From an uncultured Acidimicrobiia bacterium (GTDB lineage Bacteria > Actinomycetota > Acidimicrobiia > Spongiisociales > JAENVV01): a stretch of DNA of 11,010 nucleotides. The position numbers and the translations under genes are program-made. Below the pieces are notes generated by a model, which did not search any database, was not told where the DNA came from, and saw only the letters and a program-made list of their open reading frames with translations. Every line of letters starts with the position of its first letter. The first letter of the stretch is position 1. Below are positions 5,242-11,010 of the stretch, one piece after another. Where the stretch lies: the NCBI GenBank assembly GCA_905480085.1, contig CAJQPD010000353.1, positions 1 to 11,010 on the forward strand. Reading direction: 5' to 3'.

Positions 5242-6659
5242 TGCGTCGGCGGCTCATCGGGACGACCCTGACGTTGGTCGGGCTGACCGCCGCAGTGCTC
5301 GCGGCGGCGGTTTGGCTGGTCGTGTCCGGCGCCTTACGGAACCAACTGGTCGCCGACACGACCAGCCGCGTCGAATTCGCTGCAGCCGTACTTGCTCCTG
5401 CCCGGCTCGACGGCACGCCAACCCTCGACGAGTTCGTGGCGGCGCAGTTCGACGCTGATCTCCGTCTCGCCGGCGATGAGGGCCTCTACGTCGACTTCGG
5501 GGAAGGTGAACCATTCGTGTCGGGGTTCCGGTTCTCAACGCCTCCCGATGCTCAGCTGGTCTCGCCGGTGGCCGACGGCAACCTGGCTTGGCAGTGGACG
5601 ACAGTCGCCGACGAGGGCTACCTCGTGGCCGGTGCCCGCACGCCATCGACTGGCCCCGATCTGTACCTCTTCGTTCCGACGGCCGAACTTAATACGACCC
5701 TGGCATCCCTACGGAACGCGGCTCTCCTGGTAGGCCTTCTCGTGATCGCCATCGGAGGACTCGTCGCCAGGCGAGTTGCTCGCCAGGTACTCAAACCCGT
5801 CGGCGAAGCGGCCTACGCCGCCCGGAGGATGGCGGCCGGAGACCTCGCCACCCGACTCGACGACAACTCGACCGATGAATTCGGCGACTGGGCTGGCGCA
5901 TTCAATCAGATGGCTGTCAGTCTCGAATCGACCATTGCCCAATTGCGCGATTCCGAGGAACTTCAGCGGCGGTTCGTTGCCGACGTCGCACACGAACTGC
6001 GCACGCCGGTCACCGGTCTCGTCAACGAAGCCGAATTACTGCGACGTCAGATCGACGAACTACCGGGCGAACTCGGGCGGGTGGCGCAGCTTCTCATCCA
6101 AGACGTCGGCAGGTTGCGTCGACTGGTGGACGATCTGCTCGAAATCTCTCGACTCGATGCATCGTCCGACCCGATCCGACCTGAACCATTCGACGTTCGG
6201 GACTTTCTCAAGGCCCATGTTGCTGATCGGCTGCCCGGAGCGGTGCTCGATTGCGCGCCACACCCGATTGTTACCGATCGTCGGCGGCTCGACCGGATCG
6301 TCGGCAACCTGTTGAACAACGCAGCCTCTCACGCCGGGGGAAGCAAAGTGGACATCGAAAGCTATGTGAAGGACGGATGGCTCACGATCTCGATATCGGA
6401 TCGAGGACCCGGGTTCGACGGGGACCTTGAATGGTTGTTTGGCAGATTCTCGCAGGCCGACGCTTCTCGGTCAGGGTCCGGATCGGGCCTCGGCCTGGCA
6501 ATCGCCCGGGACCACGCTCGATCGCTCGGCGGTGATCTCGTTGCCTTCCACCGCACCGCGGGCGGGCTGACATTTCGACTCGACATACCTGTGACAGAAC
6601 TGTTACCAGGCGGTGAAGATGACGTGATGTTGGTGTCGCATGATGACGGTGAGCAATGA
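5241..6659 (+). CDS. mtrB: sensor histidine kinase, MtrB-like
   Basis: Membrane sensor kinase of 472 residues that should phosphorylate the response regulator encoded just upstream. Order: a first membrane helix (about 7-30); an extracytoplasmic sensor of about 125 residues; a second membrane helix (about 158-176); a HAMP linker (LKPVGEAAYAARRMAAGDLA, 184-203, and onward); the phosphorylation domain with His251 in FVADVAHELRTPVTGL; and the ATPase domain with N box GNLLNNAASHA (355-365), G1 DRGPGF (387-392), F box FGRFSQAD and G2 GSGLGLAIA (414-422). Its start overlaps the regulator stop by one base, and its TGA overlaps an upstream ATG of the next frame, so it sits mid-operon. The periplasmic sensor is only moderately sized and shows no domain I recognise. 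The mtrB assignment follows from operon order and general architecture. Confidence 0.92.
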   Translation: MRRRLIGTTLTLVGLTAAVLAAAVWLVVSGALRNQLVADTTSRVEFAAAVLAPARLDGTPTLDEFVAAQFDADLRLAGDEGLYVDFGEGEPFVSGFRFSTPPDAQLVSPVADGNLAWQWTTVADEGYLVAGARTPSTGPDLYLFVPTAELNTTLASLRNAALLVGLLVIAIGGLVARRVARQVLKPVGEAAYAARRMAAGDLATRLDDNSTDEFGDWAGAFNQMAVSLESTIAQLRDSEELQRRFVADVAHELRTPVTGLVNEAELLRRQIDELPGELGRVAQLLIQDVGRLRRLVDDLLEISRLDASSDPIRPEPFDVRDFLKAHVADRLPGAVLDCAPHPIVTDRRRLDRIVGNLLNNAASHAGGSKVDIESYVKDGWLTISISDRGPGFDGDLEWLFGRFSQADASRSGSGSGLGLAIARDHARSLGGDLVAFHRTAGGLTFRLDIPVTELLPGGEDDVMLVSHDDGEQ

Positions 6660-6664
6660 CCAAC

Positions 6665-6673
6665 AAGGAGGAG
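6665..6673 (+). promoter_or_regulatory. Shine-Dalgarno site deciding the lipoprotein start
   Basis: The purine run AAGGAGGAG ends six bases before the ATG at 6680. It selects that ATG over the in-frame ATG at 6656, which overlaps the kinase stop and has no such site. Confidence 0.85.
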
Positions 6674-6679
6674 CGCATC

Positions 6680-8110
6680 ATGCGTACCAGGTTCACCACA
6701 ATCGCCGCCACCACCCTGCTTCTGGTTGGAGCATGTGGATCAGGCCAGGTACAGGTCGGAGGCCAAGTCACAACGCCATCTGAACCAACCACGACTACCT
6801 CACCAGGTAGCAGCCCCGTGACCACTGCCCCCACCGGCATCGCGACTCAGGACATGTTGCCAATCACCGTGTACTTCCTTGCTGACGACGGGGAGTCAAA
6901 GACCCGGCCGGGGCCGTTCTTGATTCCAGTCGAACGGCAGATGCCGATCGAGACGGACACTCTTACCGGACCCGTTCCATCTCTCACCGGCGCCATCAAG
7001 GCGTTACTTGCGGGACCGACCGACGCTGAATCGGCGAACACGCCGGCGATCAGCAGTAGCGTCCCCAACACCAGCACCCTGCTCGGCGTGACGGTCAGCG
7101 GTATGACTTTCGATGAGACCGGTGCCGCAATAGGCGTAGGAACTGCCGAGATCAATCTGTCGAGCGGGTTCGAGTCGGGCGGCGGAACGTTCTCAATTTC
7201 GAGCAGGCTTGCGCAGTTGGTGTACACGGCAACCGCCTTCAACGGGATCGATGCTGTCCGTCTCCTCATCGACGGCCAACCGGCCGACGTCTTCTCGAGT
7301 GAAGGGCTCGTCATTGACGCTCCCATGACCCGCGACGACTTCATCGATCTCGTGCCGGGCATCCTGGTCGAAAGTCCGGCGTCGGGGGCAGTTGTATCAG
7401 GACCGGTGTGGCTTCGAGGTACTGCAGCCGTTTTCGAAGCCGTTTTCCAGGTTCGCCTGGAGGCGGACGGAGTCGTCTTATGGGAGGGAATCGTCGAAAC
7501 GACCAACGGTATGGGATGGGGGGCGTTCGACACCGGCATCGGATACGACGTCGCCGTCGAAACTCCGGCCACACTGACCGTCTGGGAATACTCCGCTGAG
7601 GACGGCAGTGCCATCAACGAGCGCACCCACCACCTGCTTCTTGAACCATGGACGAGGGTCACGGAAAACGGATGCCCGACCATTCCGGGGCTGGTGGCTG
7701 TGGGGCCTGGAGATCTGCGGTTCGGGGTGGTGCAACAGGCCCAGGACCTGACGGGTGGCATTGAGCTGACCATCGACCCGGCTCGCTTCCTTACCGGAGA
7801 GTTGGCCCAGGTAGCCGCGACGGTCGACGGCCAAGAGGCGCCAGGCGGCTTCTACATCCAGATGGTTGGCTCATCCTCTCGACCTCAGGTGGTCGCCTCC
7901 GACGCGATTGTTTGCCTGATCACGACCGAGGGCACGGGAGGCTTTCTCGAAGATCGCGGCTACCCGGGCCTCGAACGGATCACGCCAGCCGAATATGCGG
8001 CGGTGTACAACGACTCCGGCTCGCCCAAGTGGTATTCGGGCGGCCGGTGGGTCTGGTACACGCATGACGGGGACGTGATCACATCGATCGTGGAGCAGTA
8101 TCTGCCCTAA
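6680..8110 (+). CDS. GerMN and Gmad2 domain lipoprotein (LpqB-like position in the mtrAB operon)
   Basis: Predicted secreted lipoprotein of 476 residues. MRTRFTTIAATTLLLVGAC is a lipoprotein signal peptide with Cys19 as the lipidated residue, followed by a Thr/Pro/Ser-rich linker (about 30-55). Residues about 62-213 look like a GerMN domain: PITVYFLADDG, a GAIKALLAGPT helix, then GTAEINLSSGF, LAQLVYTATAFNGIDAVRLLIDG. Residues about 228-320 look like a Gmad2 immunoglobulin-like domain (ILVESPASGAVVSGPVWLRG, TTNGMGWGAFD, LTVWEYSAEDGS). The last 145 residues match no domain I recognise. Actinobacterial LpqB, encoded after mtrB, also has a GerMN domain but carries a beta-propeller instead of Gmad2. 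I infer an LpqB-like partner of the kinase on the outer face of the membrane. Spacing to the kinase gene is 20 bases, with a strong ribosome binding site. Confidence 0.88.
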   Translation: MRTRFTTIAATTLLLVGACGSGQVQVGGQVTTPSEPTTTTSPGSSPVTTAPTGIATQDMLPITVYFLADDGESKTRPGPFLIPVERQMPIETDTLTGPVPSLTGAIKALLAGPTDAESANTPAISSSVPNTSTLLGVTVSGMTFDETGAAIGVGTAEINLSSGFESGGGTFSISSRLAQLVYTATAFNGIDAVRLLIDGQPADVFSSEGLVIDAPMTRDDFIDLVPGILVESPASGAVVSGPVWLRGTAAVFEAVFQVRLEADGVVLWEGIVETTNGMGWGAFDTGIGYDVAVETPATLTVWEYSAEDGSAINERTHHLLLEPWTRVTENGCPTIPGLVAVGPGDLRFGVVQQAQDLTGGIELTIDPARFLTGELAQVAATVDGQEAPGGFYIQMVGSSSRPQVVASDAIVCLITTEGTGGFLEDRGYPGLERITPAEYAAVYNDSGSPKWYSGGRWVWYTHDGDVITSIVEQYLP

Positions 8111-8157
8111 GCCACGAGCCCACCAAGACGGTCACTTGGCGCGGTACCACTTAAAAT

Positions 8158-8189
8158 GCGGAACCCCGGCAAGCCGGGATTCCGCTTTT
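8158..8189. terminator. bidirectional-looking intrinsic terminator
   Basis: GCGGAA (8158-8163) pairs with TTCCGC (8180-8185) and CCCGGC (8165-8170) with GCCGGG (8173-8178); one C/A mismatch lies between the stems. TTTT (8186-8189) follows on +, and AAAA (8153-8156) precedes it, giving a T run on -. It sits between the convergent lipoprotein and acyl-CoA synthetase genes. A weaker hairpin (8190-8199 with 8213-8222, one mismatch) follows at once; nothing else is seen up to 8326. Confidence 0.85.
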
Positions 8190-8326
8190 CGAGTCCGGAG
8201 GGAGTGGGGAGTTCCGAACTCGATCAGTTACCAATGATAACGCCTGCGGGGATCACCGAGACCACACTTTCCAGGAACCTTCACCTGGTGCAAACGGTTC
8301 GAGCCAATAGTCCCCTGCAGGTCGGC

Positions 8327-9916
8327 TCACAACTTGGCCAGAGTGTCTCGCAGCTCGCGACGCAGGATCTTGCCGGTCGTTGTCCGGGGAAGCTCGGCGA
8401 CGAACCTGATCACCCTTGGAACCTCATGGGCAGCCAAGCGGGTTCGGATCAGCCGTTGGAGTTCGCTTGCCAAGGCTGGTGAACCTCGATGTCCGGGATT
8501 GACGACGACAAACGCCGCCGGGACTTGACCCCGTATCTCGTCGGGTATTCCGACCACCGCGCACATCGCGACCGACTCGTGGCACATCAGTACGTCTTCG
8601 ATTTCCCCTGGCCCGATTCGATATCCGCCTGAAGAAATCACATCATCCTTGCGACTCACGAACCACAGGTATCCATCTTCGTCCTCGACTCCGATATCCC
8701 CGGTCAACAGCCAATCGCCGTGGTACTTCTCGATGGTGGCTCGCGGCTGGTTCCAGTATCCAATCATCATTACGGGATCAGGGCCAAGCACAGCTATCTC
8801 GCCTTCCTCGCCGACAACTCTTGAGCCGTTGTCGTCAAGGACGACGACCTGATGGCCCGGGATCGGGCGACCCATCGACCCAGGCTTCACGGGCCAGGTC
8901 GAAGCGCAATTACCGACAACGATGTTCGCTTCGGTCTGGCCGTAGCCTTCGTTTACTCGCGCCCCCAGGTTCGATTCCGCCCAGCGGAGCATCTCCGCGC
9001 CAAGTGGTTCGCCCCCCGTGAAGATGGCCCGCAATTGCAGCTCTCGGGAACCTGCGCCCGCCGCTCTCATCATCTTGAGAGCAGTCGGGGGAAGGAAGGC
9101 ACAGGTGACCCCGTGCTCGACCATAAGGTCTACCGCCCGGTGTGGTTCAAACCCGGGTGGAGCCGTCAGAACCGTCATGCCGTGGTACCAGGCCGGGACG
9201 AGAACGTCCATGAGTCCGCCGATCCAGGCCCAGTCGGCTGGCGTCCAGATGACGTCGTGGGGTTGGGGGGCATATTCGTAATAGAGCTCGAACGCGGGTA
9301 GATGGCCGAACAGCGTGCGATGAGCATGGAGGGCTCCCTTCGGCGGCCCGGTCGTCCCTGACGTGTAGATCAGGAAGGCAGGATCCTCGGCCCCCGTGAT
9401 TACCGGGGAGATCGCTTCGCAAGCAATCAACTCGGACCAGAAGAGGTCATCGAGCACGGCCAAGTCCAGGTCGGGGCTGGCTTCTCGCACCTTCGCGACG
9501 TTCTCGGGGCTCACCAATGCGAGCCTGGCGCCTGCGTCATTCAAGCGGTATCCCAGAGCGTCAGGCCCGAATAGCGAGGCAAGTGGGAGCGAAATGGCAC
9601 CCAGCTTCCATACTGCCAGGTGGGATATGCCGGTCTCGAGCGACTGCGGGGCAACGATACCAATACGATCGCCGCGACCGACTCCGCGGGCCTTCAGAGC
9701 GGCGGCTAGCTGGTCAGACCAACGACTCAACTCCCCGAACGTCGCCTGCGACCGCCGCCCTTCCTCATCAATCGTGACGAGCGCCACAGATTCCGACGGG
9801 GCCATGTCGGCGCAGGCCGCGCCCATGTTGAACACATCCGGGACATGCCAGTCCATGGCTGCCACCAGACGGTCATAGGTCGGATCGGCCAGCCTGGGAA
9901 TAATCGTCGGATTCAT
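8327..9916 (-). CDS. AMP-forming acyl-CoA synthetase (ANL superfamily)
   Basis: Cytosolic enzyme that activates a carboxylic acid with ATP to an acyl-adenylate and then to an acyl-CoA thioester. The 529 residues are normal for the acetyl- or medium-chain acyl-CoA synthetase branch. Motifs in order: phosphate loop IYTSGTTGPPKG (183-194), TPADWAWIGGL (225-235), NEGYGQTE (322-329), LTGDIG (404-409), the hinge region SRKDD (421-425), GYRIGPGEIE (431-440), and the C-terminal PRTTTGKILRRELR with catalytic Lys516. The WTPADWAWIGG and YRIGPGEIE forms resemble AcsA/ACSM-type enzymes, so the substrate could be acetate, propionate, or a medium-chain or aromatic acid; this cannot be decided here. MNPTIIPRLADPTYD is taken as the N-terminus; the ribosome binding site is weak. 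It is divergent from the deiodinase-like gene across 80 bases and convergent with the lipoprotein. Confidence 0.93.
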   Translation of the reverse strand: MNPTIIPRLADPTYDRLVAAMDWHVPDVFNMGAACADMAPSESVALVTIDEEGRRSQATFGELSRWSDQLAAALKARGVGRGDRIGIVAPQSLETGISHLAVWKLGAISLPLASLFGPDALGYRLNDAGARLALVSPENVAKVREASPDLDLAVLDDLFWSELIACEAISPVITGAEDPAFLIYTSGTTGPPKGALHAHRTLFGHLPAFELYYEYAPQPHDVIWTPADWAWIGGLMDVLVPAWYHGMTVLTAPPGFEPHRAVDLMVEHGVTCAFLPPTALKMMRAAGAGSRELQLRAIFTGGEPLGAEMLRWAESNLGARVNEGYGQTEANIVVGNCASTWPVKPGSMGRPIPGHQVVVLDDNGSRVVGEEGEIAVLGPDPVMMIGYWNQPRATIEKYHGDWLLTGDIGVEDEDGYLWFVSRKDDVISSGGYRIGPGEIEDVLMCHESVAMCAVVGIPDEIRGQVPAAFVVVNPGHRGSPALASELQRLIRTRLAAHEVPRVIRFVAELPRTTTGKILRRELRDTLAKL

Positions 9917-9961
9917 GGAACACCACCGTACCGAACCAGACCAACGCGTGTCGCTCGGACC

Positions 9962-9967
9962 TTGACA
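9962..9967 (+). promoter_or_regulatory. possible -35 box for the deiodinase-like gene
   Basis: TTGACA is a perfect -35 match. With 17-bp spacing the -10 would be 9985-9990 (TGAGCT, a poor match) and transcription would start about at the ATG at 9997, again suggesting a leaderless message. No Shine-Dalgarno site is present. Confidence 0.35.
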
Positions 9968-9996
9968 GCGCGCCCCACTTCGGCTGAGCTGAACCT

Positions 9997-10725
9997 ATGA
10001 CCGAACCGTACGTGTATCCCCGACCTGAGGATGCCGCCAGGTACCCATTCCTAGAACATCGGATCGAACAATACGACCCCGACGAACAAGAGGCCCGCGG
10101 CGTGGCGTTCCTCGAACTCATGGAACAGCGACGTTCGGTTCGCACCTTCTCTGAGGAACCGGTGCCTCGCCATCTCCTTGAGATGGCCATTCAAACCGCT
10201 GCGACGGCTCCGTCGGGCGCCCACATGCAGCCCTGGAAGTTTGTCGTGATTGGGGACGCCGACATCAAGCGACAGATCCGCCAAGCGGCCGAGGAGGAAG
10301 AGCGGATCAACTATGAAGGCCGCATGAATGATGAGTGGCAAGAAGCCCTTGCCCGACTCGGCACGCACTGGCAAAAAGGCTTCCTGGAGACTGCCCCCTG
10401 GCTCGTGGTGGTATTTGAGGAGCGGTACAGCATCAAAGAGGATGGCAGCAAGCACCACCACTACTACGTAAAGGAAAGCGTCGGCCTGGCGTGCGGGTTG
10501 TTCATCACCGCTCTGCACAACATGGGCCTGGCCACGCTCCCCCACACCCCATCACCGATGGCGTTCCTTACGAAACTGCTGGGCCGCCCCGAAAACGAGC
10601 GGCCCTTCGTGCTGTTCCCGGTCGGCTACCCGACTCCCGACGCCCAGGTCCCGGTGCTCGCACGAAAGCCCCTGCGCGAGGTAATGATCGACGTGCCCGA
10701 CCCGTCCAGCCCGCCAGAACGGTAG
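9997..10725 (+). CDS. iodotyrosine deiodinase-like flavoprotein (nitroreductase superfamily)
   Basis: FMN-dependent oxidoreductase of 242 residues, closest to the iodotyrosine deiodinase (IYD) branch of the nitroreductase superfamily. RRSVRTFS (45-52) supplies FMN phosphate-binding arginines, followed by APSGAHMQPW (71-80), an IYD hallmark, and HTPSPM (183-188), GRPENERPF and PVGYP near the C-terminus. IYD holds the zwitterion of its halotyrosine with Glu, Tyr and Lys spaced 4 and 21 apart (Glu153, Tyr157 and Lys178 in mouse). Here Glu102, Tyr106 and Lys127 keep exactly that spacing in the lid region (EERINYEGRM and HWQKGF). Reductive dehalogenation of halotyrosines is thus plausible, although the physiological role of bacterial members is unclear. 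No membrane anchor, unlike mammalian IYD. The next gene, an aldehyde dehydrogenase, begins 72 bases later with its own ribosome binding site. Confidence 0.9.
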   Translation: MTEPYVYPRPEDAARYPFLEHRIEQYDPDEQEARGVAFLELMEQRRSVRTFSEEPVPRHLLEMAIQTAATAPSGAHMQPWKFVVIGDADIKRQIRQAAEEEERINYEGRMNDEWQEALARLGTHWQKGFLETAPWLVVVFEERYSIKEDGSKHHHYYVKESVGLACGLFITALHNMGLATLPHTPSPMAFLTKLLGRPENERPFVLFPVGYPTPDAQVPVLARKPLREVMIDVPDPSSPPER

Positions 10726-10787
10726 GTTCAAGCTCGGCCGGAATCATATGGCAATCCACTGATCTAGGCTTCAGGATAAGACCACGC

Positions 10788-10792
10788 GGAGG
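10788..10792 (+). promoter_or_regulatory. Shine-Dalgarno site of the aldehyde dehydrogenase
   Basis: GGAGG lies five bases before the ATG at 10798 and supports that start. Confidence 0.75.
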
Positions 10793-10797
10793 CGCAA

Positions 10798-11010
10798 ATG
10801 ACGACCATGCTCAACACGCTCATCGACCAGGGCAAGACTGGCCTGTTTATTGGCGGCGAATGGCAAGATGGGTCGAGTTCGATCGATGTCATCGACCCGG
10901 CCACCGAAGATTTGCTGACGGCAGTCGGGGCAGCCAACGCGGTCGAAGCCAATCAGGCGCTCGACGCCGCGGCCGATGCCGCCAAGTCATGGGCAGCGAC
11001 GGCTCCCCGG
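10798..11010 (+). CDS. NAD(P)-dependent aldehyde dehydrogenase, 3' end outside window
   Basis: The first 71 residues of an aldehyde dehydrogenase; the frame is open to the last base. GLFIGGEWQDGSSSIDVIDPATEDLL is the typical ALDH N-terminus, followed by the helix ANQALDAAADAAKSWAATAPR. The WAATAPR ending is common in succinate-semialdehyde dehydrogenases (GabD type), but the catalytic Cys and Glu and the substrate pocket lie beyond the window, so the substrate cannot be assigned. The start is supported by GGAGG. It may be cotranscribed with the deiodinase-like gene (72-base gap, no terminator seen) or have its own promoter. Confidence 0.88.
   Translation, partial: MTTMLNTLIDQGKTGLFIGGEWQDGSSSIDVIDPATEDLLTAVGAANAVEANQALDAAADAAKSWAATAPR

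Noticed and set aside
6656..6679. Lipoprotein start at ATG 6656 overlapping the kinase stop
   Set aside because: It would put charged residues ahead of the signal peptide; the strong AAGGAGGAG site fits the ATG at 6680.
6847..7773. 308-residue open frame on the minus strand opposite the lipoprotein
   Set aside because: A low-complexity Ser/Pro/Thr/Arg-rich antisense shadow with no recognisable domain and no ribosome binding site; the plus-strand gene is clearly real.

Overview
The window is a stretch of a GC-rich bacterial chromosome, most likely from an actinobacterium. Three things point that way: an operon laid out like MtrA-MtrB-LpqB; an N-terminal fragment resembling the degenerate SLH-type repeats common in Acidimicrobiia and related actinobacterial surface proteins; and several genes that appear to start at or next to the transcription start. 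The class-level placement is an inference. No mobile element, CRISPR array, tRNA or rRNA was seen.

Layout. 1-1110 (+) is the 3' part of a surface CapA-family protein whose 5' end lies outside the window. 1198-1366 is a recognisable glmS ribozyme, followed by glmS (1403-3235, +). A perfect 18-bp inverted repeat (3237-3275) separates glmS from a convergent universal stress protein gene (3304-3720, -). Divergent from that is a MerB-like (alkylmercury lyase family) gene at 3835-4485 (+). Next come mtrA-like (4561-5241), mtrB-like (5241-6659) and a GerMN/Gmad2 lipoprotein (6680-8110), all + and tightly coupled. A bidirectional-looking terminator (8158-8189) separates them from an AMP-forming acyl-CoA synthetase (8327-9916, -). 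Divergent from that is an iodotyrosine-deiodinase-like flavoprotein (9997-10725, +), followed by the start of an aldehyde dehydrogenase (10798 onward, +).

The most notable object is the MerB-like gene. Its frame is interrupted by one TGA (4261-4263) exactly where the family has its catalytic second cysteine (Cys159 of E. coli plasmid MerB). The same frame then continues with family-like sequence to a TAG at 4483-4485. Directly after the TGA is a hairpin with a perfect 7-bp upper stem, a GGTC apical loop and a 5-bp lower stem. Its size, loop and distance fit a bacterial SECIS element. I therefore read the gene as one selenoprotein of 216 residues with Sec at position 143, not as a broken gene.

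The second notable object is the glmS ribozyme, a GlcN6P-responsive self-cleaving RNA best known from Firmicutes, here in an apparently actinobacterial setting. Much of the left part of the window concerns the cell envelope: CapA, GlcN6P synthesis, and the MtrAB-type sensor with its lipoprotein. The right part looks like acyl, aldehyde and aromatic metabolism, with no obvious shared pathway.
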